Assembly: GCF_024699945.1 (NCBI RefSeq)
Contig: NZ_JAJOMY010000001.1
Coordinates: 4,057,350 to 4,121,349, forward strand
Reading direction: 5' to 3'
DNA from: Phenylobacterium sp. J426
Lineage (GTDB): Bacteria > Pseudomonadota > Alphaproteobacteria > Caulobacterales > Caulobacteraceae
Length of the DNA stretch: 64,000 nucleotides
Position 1 is the first letter of the stretch. Each line of letters starts with the position of its first letter. The notes beneath the pieces were generated by a model that was not told the DNA's origin, made no database searches, and saw nothing but the letters and a program-made list of their open reading frames with translations. The translations under genes and the position numbers were made by a program. Shown piece by piece: positions 45,909 through 54,406 of the stretch.

Positions 45909-47029
45909 CGGGTTCCTCCCAGGGCGACCTCCCGCCCCTCCTCGCTCGATTGGATGATGGCCAGGCAAGCGGCGAGGTTGGCCTCGCCCCAGGCCCCGCC
46001 GTGCCGCGGCGGCCGCCCGTCGACAACCGCCGTCCAGAACTCGTCGATCACCCCCTGGCGCGGGACCGCCGTCGGCGGCACGGGGACGACTTCCCGCGTG
46101 TCGCCGTAGATCTCGACCGCGTGCGGCGTGGGGCGCAGGTCGGCCCGCTCGCAGCTCGCCAGGACGAAGCCGAAGTGCTCGTGGCCGACCCGCTGGAACT
46201 CCGCCGGAGGCCCGCTGCCATAGGCCCGCCCCCGCTTCAGCGCGGCCTCGTCGCCTGCGGCCAGCCGGGCCCGCGCCGCCCCGTAGTCGGCCGCCGAGCG
46301 CGCCTGGCCCACCTCGCCCACCCAGTGCATCAGGGCGTCGGTATCGTACCGGCCGTGGCCCGAATAGGTGAGCTGGGCCGAAGCGCCGCCTTCGAAGGTC
46401 AGCATGGCCTGGTAGGCGCCCGCCGCCTCGCCCATCACCCGAGCCCGAACGCTGCGGACCTCGGCGCCGGCCAACCGCATGGCGATGTCGACCTGGTGCG
46501 CCGCCTGGCTCAGCACCACGCCCGCCGCCCGCTCCTCGGGTGTCCGCGGCCGGTCGAGGAAGTCGGTGAAGGTCATCAGCGTCAGCATCCGCAGCCGCCC
46601 ATAGGCGCCGCCGGCGATCAGGTCCGCGGCTGCGGCGACCGGCGGGTCGTAGCCATGGCTCGGCCCCACCTGGAGGATCACGTCCGCGGCGGTGGCCGCG
46701 GCCCTCATCGCCCGCGCGTCGTCCCGGCTCAGCGCCATGGGCTTCTCGACCAGGATGTGCCTGCCGGCGTTCGCCGCCGCGATCGCCTGGGCGGCGTGCA
46801 GGCCGTGGGGCGAGGCGATGTAGACCGCCTCCACCGCCGGATCCGCCAGCAGCGCCTCGGCGTCGGGATAGGTCTGGCCGCCGAATTCCGCCTCGAACGC
46901 CCCGCGCGCCTCCGGCCGCGGATCCGCCGCCGCGACCAGCGCCACCCGCGGGTCGGCGAACATCGCCCGGCTCAGCACGAAGCCGCGCGACAGCCCGATG
47001 ACCCCGAAGCGGATGATGCGGTCAGCCAT
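45905..47029 (-). CDS. Gfo/Idh/MocA oxidoreductase, phthalate dihydrodiol dehydrogenase-like
   Basis: NAD(P)-dependent dehydrogenase of 374 residues. The Rossmann start is RFGVIGLSRGFVLSRAMFAD, and the family motif EKPMALS is seen in GRHILVEKPMALSRDDAR. The substrate region has SQAAHQVDIAMRLAG with the catalytic His. Pht4 of the phthalate pathway belongs to this family. With a decarboxylase-like gene after it and a divergent Rieske oxygenase before it, a cis-dihydrodiol dehydrogenase role is the best guess. The specific substrate is not established. Confidence 0.85.
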   Translation of the reverse strand: MADRIIRFGVIGLSRGFVLSRAMFADPRVALVAAADPRPEARGAFEAEFGGQTYPDAEALLADPAVEAVYIASPHGLHAAQAIAAANAGRHILVEKPMALSRDDARAMRAAATAADVILQVGPSHGYDPPVAAAADLIAGGAYGRLRMLTLMTFTDFLDRPRTPEERAAGVVLSQAAHQVDIAMRLAGAEVRSVRARVMGEAAGAYQAMLTFEGGASAQLTYSGHGRYDTDALMHWVGEVGQARSAADYGAARARLAAGDEAALKRGRAYGSGPPAEFQRVGHEHFGFVLASCERADLRPTPHAVEIYGDTREVVPVPPTAVPRQGVIDEFWTAVVDGRPPRHGGAWGEANLAACLAIIQSSEEGREVALGGTR

Positions 47030-47091
47030 GCCCTTCCCGTCGCCGCCCGCCGAAGCGCCTTCTGGACACTGCGGACCCCGGCTGATTAAAT

Positions 47092-47107
47092 ACTTCGAGT
47101 TCTAAGT
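47092..47107. promoter_or_regulatory. CTTCGA-N2-TCTAAG site in the divergent Rieske/dehydrogenase promoter
   Basis: ACTTCGAGTTCTAAGT, 28 bases before the Rieske start and 62 before the dehydrogenase start. Fourteen of sixteen bases match the site before the MFS gene (52107), and the core recurs before the TonB receptor (54299). The arms are nearly complementary, as expected for a dimer-bound operator. Confidence 0.55.
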
Positions 47108-47135
47108 TCTTTGCAACGACGGCCGTGACCCCGCC

Positions 47136-48410
47136 ATGAGACCTGCCGACAACGACCTCCTCTGCCGCGTCGAAGGCGACGCCCCGATGGGCCGGATCAT
47201 GCGCCAGCACTGGCTGCCCGTCTGCATGTCTGAAGAGCTGGTCTCCGACGGCGCGCCGGTGAAGAGCCGCCTGCTCGGCGTCGACCTGGTCGCCTTCCGC
47301 GACACCAAGGGCGTGGTCGGCGTCCTCGACGAACGCTGTCCGCACCGCGGCGCGTCGCTGGCGTTCGGCCGGAACGAGGACTGCGGCCTGCGCTGCCTGT
47401 ACCATGGCTGGAAATTCGCCGCCGACGGCGAGATCGTCGACATGGCGTCCGAGCCCGCCGACAGCCGCATGCGCAACCTGCGCGCCCGCGCCTACCCGGC
47501 CCACGAGGCCGGAGGGTTCGTCTGGGCCTGGCTGGGGGAGGCCGACGCCGTCCGGCCGTTCGAGACGCCAGCCTGGGCTCCGACGCCCGACACCAACATC
47601 GCCATCGTCAAGATGCATGCAGCCTGCAACTGGGCCCAGGTGCTGGAGGGCTCGATCGACAGCGCCCACTCCTCCAGCCTGCACTCGACCAACATGCCGA
47701 CCGCCGAGGTCGAGGGCTCGACAGCGACCGACACCGCCTGGCTGCGGCCGTCCAACGACAAGGCCCCGCGCCTCGAAGCCGAGGTCACCGACTACGGCTT
47801 CCACTACGCCGCCCTGCGTCGCCCGATCCGCGATCCCGAGACCCACGTCTATGTCCGCAGCACGGTCTTCATCGCGCCCTTCACGGTGCTCATCCCGCCG
47901 AACGACAAGTACAACCTGGCCCAGATGCTGGTGCCGGTCGATGACGTGAACTGCATGTTCTACTGGATCGCCTGGCATCCGACGGGCGGCATCGGCCAGG
48001 ACGCCTGGCGGAAGTTCTGCGCCGCCGTGCCCGGCGTCGACCTGAACGCCGACTGGACCAAGAAGCGCAACCTCCAGAACCATTTCCTGCAGGACCGCGC
48101 CGCCATGGCCGCCGGCGACTTCACCGGCATCGAGGGCATCCCGGCCCAGGACATGGCCATGTGGGAGAGCATGGGCCCGATCGCCGACCGCTCGGAGGAC
48201 CACCTCGGCTCGTCCGACGTCGCCATCATCCAGTTCCGCCGCCAGATGGTCGCCGCCGCCAAGGCGGTGCAGAACGGGGAGCCCGCCATCGGCACGACCT
48301 CGGCCACGCGCCAGGTCGACCTCGCCTCCTTCGAGGGCGTCGTGCCCAGGACCGCGGATTGGCGGACCTTCACGACGCGGAACGCCCGGGGCGCCGAAGC
48401 GGCCGAATAG
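47136..48410 (+). CDS. Rieske non-haem iron oxygenase, phthalate 4,5-dioxygenase-like alpha subunit
   Basis: Aromatic-ring oxygenase of 424 residues. The Rieske [2Fe-2S] ligands are CPHRG (Cys68, His70) and CLYHGWKF (Cys87, His90). The mononuclear iron site is EGSIDSAHSSSLH, with Asp175, His178 and His183 the likely ligand set. The layout fits the phthalate 4,5-dioxygenase and LigX-like group, which needs a separate reductase. No reductase gene lies in the window. It is divergent from the dihydrodiol dehydrogenase-like gene, matching a hydroxylate, dehydrogenate, decarboxylate sequence. Confidence 0.92.
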   Translation: MRPADNDLLCRVEGDAPMGRIMRQHWLPVCMSEELVSDGAPVKSRLLGVDLVAFRDTKGVVGVLDERCPHRGASLAFGRNEDCGLRCLYHGWKFAADGEIVDMASEPADSRMRNLRARAYPAHEAGGFVWAWLGEADAVRPFETPAWAPTPDTNIAIVKMHAACNWAQVLEGSIDSAHSSSLHSTNMPTAEVEGSTATDTAWLRPSNDKAPRLEAEVTDYGFHYAALRRPIRDPETHVYVRSTVFIAPFTVLIPPNDKYNLAQMLVPVDDVNCMFYWIAWHPTGGIGQDAWRKFCAAVPGVDLNADWTKKRNLQNHFLQDRAAMAAGDFTGIEGIPAQDMAMWESMGPIADRSEDHLGSSDVAIIQFRRQMVAAAKAVQNGEPAIGTTSATRQVDLASFEGVVPRTADWRTFTTRNARGAEAAE

Positions 48411-48431
48411 GCCGCCTGGCGCGTCAGCCGG

Positions 48432-50609
48432 CTACATCCGCCAGGTCAGCGTCACGCCGTAGGTCCGCGGCGGCTGGTAGGGCACCAGCGTCTGCCGGAA
48501 CAGGCCGAAGTAGGTGACGTAGGTGGCCACCAGCTCGTCCGACAGGTTCTTGCCCCAGACGGCGACTTCCCACCGGTCGTCGGGCGAACTGACCGCGATC
48601 CGGCCGTCCCAGTTGATGTAGCCTTCCTGCTTCTGCTGCGGGATGTTCGAGGCCTCGAAGTACATCTTCGACTGATTGGAATAGTCGACCCGGGCCAGCA
48701 CGCCCCAGCCGCCGGCCAGCTCGGTCTCGTACTGCACGCCGATGTTGATCTTGTCCTCGGGCGAGCGCGGCAAGCGGTTGCCGCTGTAATTGGCGGTGGC
48801 GCCGGTGGCGAAGCTCTCGAACTTGGCGTTCAGCCAGGCGTAGCTGCCGTCGATCTGGAAGCCGTCGAACGGCCGGGCCACGAACTCCAGCTCGGCGCCC
48901 TCGATCTTCGCGGTCGCGGCGTTGCCGACCACCACGCAGCACAGCGGCACCAGCTGGCTGACCTGCAGGTCCTTGTAGTCGGTCCTGAACATCGCAAGGT
49001 TCAGCCGCAGCCGGTTGTCCAGCCACTGGGTCTTCGCGCCGGCCTCATAGCTCCAGGCGAACTCGGGATCGTAGGGCGTAGATTGGCTGGCGGCCGTCCC
49101 GGCGGTGCCCTGGAAGCCGCCGCTCTTGAAGCCGCGGGCGGCCGAGGCATAGAGCAGGATGTCGTCGGTCGGCTTCCAGTCCAGGGCGAACCTCGGCGTG
49201 AAGGCCTTCCAGCTCTCGTCGGCGGTGACGTCGTAGTCCTCGGCGCCCAGCGGCGGCGGCCGGCCGGGCCCGCTGATCTTGCGGCCGATGAAGTGGCCCT
49301 CCTTCTCCTCCCACGTCATCCGTGCGCCGACGGTGGCCGTGAGGCTCGGCAGGATGTCGTAGCTGAGCTGGCCGAACAGGGCCGTGCTCTTGGAGTCCAC
49401 CGCCTGGGGATAGGTGGCGAGGCCCGTCTGGGCCGGCGCCGGGAACTGCTGCAACAGCCAGGCCGTGCGGTTGATGTCCTCGGTCAGGAAATAGGCGCCC
49501 ACCTGGCCGCGCAGCCGCGCGTCCATGAGGTCGAAGGCCAGCCGCACCTCCTGGCTGAACTGCTGGTTCTTCTCGTAGCCGGTCTCGGTCGACTCGATCT
49601 GGGTCGGCGGGTTGACCGGATTGGCGAAGAACGGCGTGACGTAGTTCAGCTTCACGTCGCGCAGCCCGGTGATCGAGGTCAGCGTCCCGACGGGCGTCTT
49701 CCAGTTCACTTCGGCGCGGTAGGTCTTCAGCAGCCGGCGCATCACGCCGTCGGTGTAGGCGTTGGTGATCCGGGGGTCGGGGTTCACGCCCACGCAGTGG
49801 ACGCCGTTGTTGAAGCTGGTCGGACAGATGTTGTCGCGCGGATTGCCCTTCTGGTCCTGGTCGGTGACGTCGAAGGCCAGCACCACGTCCAGGGCGTCGG
49901 TCGGCCGGAACCGCAGCGCCGCGTGGGCCGTCCTGAGGTCCTCGTTGTTGACGCGGTTGCCCGTGGTCTCGTTGAACTCGTAACCATCGCGCTTCTTGAT
50001 CGATGCGCCGCCGGCAACCGCCAGCGTCTCGCTGATCGGCAGGTTGCCGCGGATGTTGAACGCCCGGCGGTCGTAGTTGCCGAGCTGGCCTTGAATGCGC
50101 AGCGCCGGCTCGTCGTCGGGCTTGCGGGTGACGAACTGCACCAGGCCGCCGATGGTGTTCTTGCCGAACAGGGTGCCCTGCGGACCGCGCAGCACTTCCA
50201 CCCGCTCGAGGTCGAGGGCGTCGAGATCCGGCGCCCCGCCGCGGCCGGCGTAGATGCCGTCCACGAACAGCACCACCGAGGGGTCGCCGCCGGCGTTCTG
50301 GCTGATCCCCTGGGCCGAGCCGATGCCGCGGATGGCGAAGTTCTGCTGGATGGGATCGACCTTGCCCATGCTGAAGCCGGGCGTGCGGATGGCGATGTCG
50401 TCCAGGGTCTCCACGTTCGACCGCGCCAGGGCCGCGGCGCTGAAGGCCGTCACCGCCACCGGCGCGTCCTGGAGGTTCTCCTCCACCCGCTGGGCGGTGA
50501 CGATGATCTCCTCGACCTGAGTTCCGGTCTGAGCCAGGGCTGGCCAGGCGGCGCCCAGAGCCGCCGCCATGGCGGCCACGGAAGCGCCATACGCGAGACG
50601 CGTGGTCAT
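48432..50609 (-). CDS. TonB-dependent outer-membrane receptor
   Basis: Receptor of 725 residues, intact. The signal peptide (AAMAAALGAAWPALAQ) is followed by the TonB-box-like VEEIIVTAQRVEENLQDAP. The plug has RVEVLRGPQGTLFGKNTIGG, and the barrel ends TYGVTLTWRM. It is convergent with the Rieske gene and next to an MFS transporter on the same strand. It probably brings a large or poorly diffusing aromatic compound across the outer membrane. The ATG at 50609 follows GGAGGA. A weak copy of the CTTCGA-type site is upstream. Confidence 0.92.
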   Translation of the reverse strand: MTTRLAYGASVAAMAAALGAAWPALAQTGTQVEEIIVTAQRVEENLQDAPVAVTAFSAAALARSNVETLDDIAIRTPGFSMGKVDPIQQNFAIRGIGSAQGISQNAGGDPSVVLFVDGIYAGRGGAPDLDALDLERVEVLRGPQGTLFGKNTIGGLVQFVTRKPDDEPALRIQGQLGNYDRRAFNIRGNLPISETLAVAGGASIKKRDGYEFNETTGNRVNNEDLRTAHAALRFRPTDALDVVLAFDVTDQDQKGNPRDNICPTSFNNGVHCVGVNPDPRITNAYTDGVMRRLLKTYRAEVNWKTPVGTLTSITGLRDVKLNYVTPFFANPVNPPTQIESTETGYEKNQQFSQEVRLAFDLMDARLRGQVGAYFLTEDINRTAWLLQQFPAPAQTGLATYPQAVDSKSTALFGQLSYDILPSLTATVGARMTWEEKEGHFIGRKISGPGRPPPLGAEDYDVTADESWKAFTPRFALDWKPTDDILLYASAARGFKSGGFQGTAGTAASQSTPYDPEFAWSYEAGAKTQWLDNRLRLNLAMFRTDYKDLQVSQLVPLCCVVVGNAATAKIEGAELEFVARPFDGFQIDGSYAWLNAKFESFATGATANYSGNRLPRSPEDKINIGVQYETELAGGWGVLARVDYSNQSKMYFEASNIPQQKQEGYINWDGRIAVSSPDDRWEVAVWGKNLSDELVATYVTYFGLFRQTLVPYQPPRTYGVTLTWRM

Positions 50610-50680
50610 AGCATTCCTCCCCATGTGCGCCCCGTCGCGCGCTGGCGCGGGGCTTGTTGGAAAGGAAGCTACACCCAATT

Positions 50681-50696
50681 ACATAGAATACTAAGC
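50681..50696 (-). promoter_or_regulatory. Degenerate CTTCGA-type site upstream of the TonB receptor
   Basis: Minus strand GCTTAGTATTCTATGT, about ten matches to the 14 fixed positions of the better sites. It closely resembles the site before the VOC gene (61230). It lies 72 bases before the receptor start in a locally AT-rich spot. Confidence 0.35.
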
Positions 50697-50709
50697 TTTT
50701 GTGCGTCGC

Positions 50710-52080
50710 TCAGAGCAGCTGCTCCATCTGCCGGCGCGCAGGCTTCATCGCGAGCGCGAGCAGCAGCACGCCGACCGAGAGCGAGACCACCGTCGTCACC
50801 GCCAGCGAGACGCCGACCATCTTCGGCCCGCCGAAGACGTGCTCGGTCATCCAGGCCGTCCAGGTGGGCGCCAGCCCCAGGCCGATCATGTTGGCGATGG
50901 TCAGGTACAGCGCCGCGACCTGGCCGCGCATCCGGTTAGGCGTCAGCGCCTGGATGGCCGCCGCCTGCAGACCGCCGTAGATGCTGCCGAAGAACAGCGC
51001 CACGATGAACAGCGCCGCCGCCGCCAGCGGCGCGGGCGCCAGATAGGCGCCGACGAACAGCGGCGCCTGGATCACCGCCGACCACATCGACACCCGGATC
51101 GGCGCGTCCAGGGCGCCCTTCGCCGCGAACCGGTCCGAGATCGCCCCGCCGCTCAGCACGCCCAGCGTTCCAAACAGCGCGAACCCGATGCCGTAGATCA
51201 CGCCCACGCCCGCCGGCGTATAGCCGTGCACGCGCATGAAATAGGCCGGGCCCCAGACGTTGAAGGCGTAGCCGGCGATGACGATGGCCGAGAACCCGGC
51301 GAACAGCGGCGCATAGACCCGCTTGTTGCGCCAGAGGTAGCCGACCACCTCCGAGATCTTGGGCGCCACCGAGGCCGCCCCGCCCTTCTCCAGCCGCCGC
51401 GGCGGCTCGCGCACCGTCGTGAACACGACCAGCGCCACGATCAGGCCGGGCAGCCCGACCACCAGGAACGGCACCTTCCAGGCGGCCACCTGCCCCACCA
51501 CCGGCAGCACCGGATTGGCCGTCGCCGCCCACTGCACCACCAGACCGCCCAGCAGCATCGCCAGCCCGCCGCCCAGGGTGACGCCGCAGGAATAGACCCC
51601 CATGGCGAAGCCCAACCGCTTCGGCGTGAAATAGTCGGGGATGATCGAATAGGCCGCCGGCGACAGGGTGGCCTCTCCGACCCCCACGGCCATGCGCGCG
51701 AAGAACAGCCGCCAGAAGCTGGTGGCCAGCCCGCAGAAGACCGTCGCCACGCTCCACAGCGCGATGCCTATGGCGATCAGGTTGCGCCGCCCTCGCGTGT
51801 CGACCCAGCGGCCGAACGGCAGGCCCAGCAGCGTGTAGAAGGCCGCGAAGGCGAAGCCGACCAGCAGGCTGATCTGGGTCTCCGACAGGCCCAGGTCCTT
51901 GCGGATGGGGTCGATCACCAGGCTCAGCAGCGTCCGGTCGATGAACGAGAACATGTAGGCGACCATCAGGACGCCAACGACATAGAAGCCATAGGCCTCG
52001 CTGGGGGCCCCCTCGCGGGACGGGCCGGCCGCCGGGGCCTCTGGGGTGTCGCCCGCGACCGTGCCTTCGGATGGGGTCAT
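50710..52080 (-). CDS. MFS transporter
   Basis: Major facilitator of 456 residues, about twelve transmembrane segments. The loop 2-3 motif appears as GLPFGRWVDTRGRRNLIAIG. MARMAVGVGEATLSPAAYS-like text (FARMAVGVGEATLSPAAYSI) is typical of the spinster-like group common beside TonB receptors in aromatic and steroid catabolic loci. It is 101 bases upstream of the TonB receptor on the same strand. It is likely the inner-membrane partner for that uptake system. The promoter holds both shared motifs. Confidence 0.88.
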   Translation of the reverse strand: MTPSEGTVAGDTPEAPAAGPSREGAPSEAYGFYVVGVLMVAYMFSFIDRTLLSLVIDPIRKDLGLSETQISLLVGFAFAAFYTLLGLPFGRWVDTRGRRNLIAIGIALWSVATVFCGLATSFWRLFFARMAVGVGEATLSPAAYSIIPDYFTPKRLGFAMGVYSCGVTLGGGLAMLLGGLVVQWAATANPVLPVVGQVAAWKVPFLVVGLPGLIVALVVFTTVREPPRRLEKGGAASVAPKISEVVGYLWRNKRVYAPLFAGFSAIVIAGYAFNVWGPAYFMRVHGYTPAGVGVIYGIGFALFGTLGVLSGGAISDRFAAKGALDAPIRVSMWSAVIQAPLFVGAYLAPAPLAAAALFIVALFFGSIYGGLQAAAIQALTPNRMRGQVAALYLTIANMIGLGLAPTWTAWMTEHVFGGPKMVGVSLAVTTVVSLSVGVLLLALAMKPARRQMEQLL

Positions 52081-52106
52081 GTGCCGGATTCCTCGCCGCT
52101 TCTTTT

Positions 52107-52122
52107 CCTTAGAGATCGAAGT
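52107..52122 (-). promoter_or_regulatory. CTTCGA-N2-TCTAAG site upstream of the MFS gene
   Basis: Minus strand ACTTCGATCTCTAAGG, 26 bases before the MFS start. The core CTTCGA-N2-TCTAAG is exact. Confidence 0.55.
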
Positions 52123-52147
52123 GATTTGCCGTCAGGCCCGGCCAGGG

Positions 52148-52164
52148 TGTCAACGGTTTTGACA
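52148..52164. promoter_or_regulatory. TGTCAA-N5-TTGACA operator between MFS and MarR genes
   Basis: Perfect inverted repeat TGTCAACGGTTTTGACA, 56 bases before the MarR start and 67 before the MFS start. The inner GTCAA-N5-TTGAC recurs at 53686, 54315, 58226 and 61200 (the last two with one mismatch). A MarR gene next to its own palindrome is the classic autoregulated layout. Confidence 0.65.
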
Positions 52165-52168
52165 ATCC

Positions 52169-52186
52169 CAGTGAAGCGCTCCACTG
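52169..52186. promoter_or_regulatory. Second palindrome in the MFS/MarR promoter
   Basis: CAGTGAAGCGCTCCACTG is palindromic at 16 of 18 positions around AGCGCT. It lies 34 bases before the MarR start and was seen only once. Confidence 0.4.
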
Positions 52187-52220
52187 AAATCGCTGGCTGA
52201 TTTGGGAATGGGCGTACCCC

Positions 52221-52688
52221 GTGGCGGCGCAGGAAAACCTCAAGCCTCTGCTGCTGTCGCTGCTGCAGGCGTTCTACTGGTGCGACGAGAGCCTCCAGAA
52301 CTACCTGCGTTCCCGCGGCTGGCCCGAAGTCACGCGGCCCCAGTCGATGGTCATGGCCAACATCGTGCTGGGCGTGAACCGGCCCTCCGACATCGCCCGC
52401 AACATGGGCGTCAGCCGCCAGGCCATCCACTCCACCATCAACCAGATGGTCGACACCGGCATCGTCGCCCTCGCCGACGACCCGGTGAACCGGCGGGTGA
52501 AGATCGTCACCCCGACCAAGCTCGGCGAGACCATGCGCGTCGACGCCCAGCAGGCGATGTTCATCCAGGCCGAGGAGCTGAGCGCCCGCCTCGGCGAAGA
52601 CGACTTCCGCCAGCTCACCCGCATCCTCAGCCGCGCCTGGGGCCCCGCCCTCACCTTCGGGCCGGGGCTGGCGGGTTCGGACGCTTAG
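52221..52688 (+). CDS. MarR-family transcriptional regulator
   Basis: A 155-residue regulator with a GTG start. The winged helix reads RPSDIARNMGVSRQAIHSTI then NQMVDTGIVALADDPVNRRV and KIVTPTKLGETMR. It is divergent from the MFS gene, with a perfect TGTCAA-N5-TTGACA palindrome between them. It is the best local candidate to bind the GTCAA-N5-TTGAC sites scattered through the next 9 kb. The effector is unknown; MarR members often sense phenolic or aromatic acids. Confidence 0.88.
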   Translation: MAAQENLKPLLLSLLQAFYWCDESLQNYLRSRGWPEVTRPQSMVMANIVLGVNRPSDIARNMGVSRQAIHSTINQMVDTGIVALADDPVNRRVKIVTPTKLGETMRVDAQQAMFIQAEELSARLGEDDFRQLTRILSRAWGPALTFGPGLAGSDA

Positions 52689-52817
52689 GCGAGCCTCCGC
52701 GCCGGCGATCCCCGGACTTGGCCAAGCTCCGCTCCGGGGACCGAGCCTCTCTGACCTCGCTGAGGCTGGAGCGCGCTCGCCGGACCCCGGCTCCGGCGCA
52801 TGACGCTTGTGTGGCGC

Positions 52818-53520
52818 TTACGCCTTCACGGCGTGCCAGCCTCTGATCATGAAGGCCTGGAAGAACGGAACCGGTCGCGGGAAGCCAGCAGCTTTCCACA
52901 GGTCTTCCGTTTCCGTGGGGGGTTAGGACGCCGAGCACGCCGCGCATCATGTCTTCCAGCCTCGCCAGCGACTCCGGTGTCGCGCCCATCAGGACCTGAA
53001 CGCGCTTCCAGTCCTCCAACGCCTGGGGAAACTCCGCAGCGTCCAGGTCGCCGCTGATCTCGGCGGTGGCGAGCCGGCCGCCCGGTTTCAAACGATCATG
53101 AATGGCCGAATAGAACGCTGGCCGATCGGCTCGCTTGATGAAGTGCGCGACCAGCAAGCTGACAGCGGCGTCGAACGGGCCGATGGGGGCTTCGTGCACG
53201 TATCCTCTGAAGAGCTGGCAACGAGACAGCACGCCAGCCGCTTCGAGACGGCGCCGTCCAACGGCTAGCATCTCCTCGGAGGGATCGATCCCCACGAACG
53301 ACCAGCCTGGGTACGCAGCGGCCAAGGACAAGATCTCAGCCCCCGTGCCGACGCCGACGCAAAGCACCCGCGCGTCGTCAGGCAGGTCCGCAAGAACGAG
53401 TCGCAGGAGAAAGTGCAAGCCGCCGGAGATGGGTGCGAGCGGGCTGTTCCGACGATCGTAGGCGTCGGCCGCCTCCTGGCTGAAGAAGGCGTGCGAGGCA
53501 GGCGCGTCAGTCTGAGTCAT
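52818..53520 (-). CDS. SAM-dependent methyltransferase (one frameshift)
   Basis: Class I methyltransferase, about 233 residues when repaired. Motif I is VLCVGVGTGAEILSLAAAYP and the acidic post-I residue is in VGIDPSEEML. Later elements are FDAAVSLLVAHFI and LKPGGRLATAEISGD. Six G at 52917-52922 hold one surplus base. Removing it gives VLTPTETEDLWKAAG and a proper end at FMIRGWHAVKA. A 16-base palindrome abuts the ATG. The substrate is not evident, and its link to the catabolic genes is unclear. Confidence 0.85.
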
Positions 53521-53535
53521 GTTATAATGTAACAC
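53520..53535 (-). promoter_or_regulatory. Palindrome abutting the methyltransferase start
   Basis: Minus strand GTGTTACATTATAACA, with arms GTTA / TAAC around CATTA; its last base is the A of the ATG. It resembles an operator or a -10 region placed so close to the ATG that a leaderless transcript is possible. Confidence 0.4.
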
Positions 53536-53685
53536 TCAAACAGGGGCGCGGCCAGTCGCCGATCGCCGGGGCGCCCAACGCATCGGCTCGCATGCCCTTG
53601 TGGACCAGGCTCGACGTGCGCCTACCCCTTGCCGGCGTACACGGTGGGCAACGCTCGGACCTAGGCCGCCGCCCCGACCATGAGC

Positions 53686-53700
53686 GTCAATATTGTTGAC
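53686..53700. promoter_or_regulatory. GTCAA-N5-TTGAC operator upstream of the NTF2-like gene
   Basis: CGTCAATATTGTTGACG (53685-53701) is perfectly palindromic in arms and flanking bases. It lies 31 bases before the ATG at 53732. Confidence 0.65.
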
Positions 53701-53731
53701 GAACGCCGCTTCCCTCGTGACGCTCCCCCTG

Positions 53732-54217
53732 ATGCCGACCTCGCCCGCTGATCCGGCCATGCGCACGATCCTGGCCGACATGGTTGTCGCCTATGCGTCC
53801 GCACTCGACGACCGCGACTGGGCGCTGATGCGCAGCCTGCTCATGGATCCAGTAGAGATCGACTACAGCTCGATGGGCTCCATCCGGGAGACGATCGCAG
53901 TCGACGCCTGGTTGAAGCGGTTGGACACCCTCAAGGGCTTCGACGCCACTCAGCACGTCGTCACCAACTTCCGGGTCGCGGCCCAGGCCGATGAGGCGAC
54001 CTGCACATCCTACGTCAACGCCCTCCACTTCCTGACGGAGGACGGGCGGGAGCACGTCGCCCATGCCTGCGGCGCCTATGTCCACGGCTTCGTCCGCACC
54101 CCGGACGGTTGGCGGATCCGAAAGGCGACCTTCCGACTGATCGGTCACCAGAACGGCGCCCGGGCCTTCCAGGACGCGTTTGCCATCGCTCGTGCGCGGG
54201 CCGCTCGGCAACCCTGA
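53732..54217 (+). CDS. NTF2-like (SnoaL/scytalone-dehydratase-like) protein
   Basis: A 161-residue single-domain protein of the alpha+beta barrel type. It opens with helices containing VVAYASALDDRDWALMRSLL, and the strands follow (ATQHVVTNFRVAAQADEATC, RTPDGWRIRKATFRLI). Such proteins act as small hydrolases, dehydratases or isomerases, or as ring-oxygenase partners. An upstream perfect GTCAA-N5-TTGAC site ties it to the local regulon. It stands alone before the TonB receptor gene. ATG 53732 is chosen; an upstream TTG would overlap the operator. Confidence 0.82.
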   Translation: MPTSPADPAMRTILADMVVAYASALDDRDWALMRSLLMDPVEIDYSSMGSIRETIAVDAWLKRLDTLKGFDATQHVVTNFRVAAQADEATCTSYVNALHFLTEDGREHVAHACGAYVHGFVRTPDGWRIRKATFRLIGHQNGARAFQDAFAIARARAARQP

Positions 54218-54298
54218 GCGGAAGTCGCCAAAGCGCCTCGCCCGCACGTTGCGGACCCGACAGAAGACTGGACAAAACGGCTCACCTAGGGTCACAAT

Positions 54299-54314
54299 TC
54301 TTCGACATCTAAGC
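54299..54314. promoter_or_regulatory. CTTCGA-N2-TCTAAG site upstream of the TonB receptor
   Basis: TCTTCGACATCTAAGC, with an exact core, 92 bases before the receptor start and directly abutting the GTCAA-N5-TTGAC site that begins at 54315. Confidence 0.55.
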
Positions 54315-54329
54315 GTCAAGTGAATTGAC
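54315..54329. promoter_or_regulatory. GTCAA-N5-TTGAC operator upstream of the TonB receptor
   Basis: GTCAAGTGAATTGAC, perfect arms, 77 bases before the receptor start. The right arm with its next base reads TTGACA, a consensus -35 box, so binding here could occlude a promoter. Confidence 0.65.
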
Positions 54330-54406
54330 AGTTCGCAGAACGGCGCCACTCTCCCGCTCAAGTCCGGTCAACGGACAGGATCGAAACCACAAGGGGGAGG
54401 ACGGCC

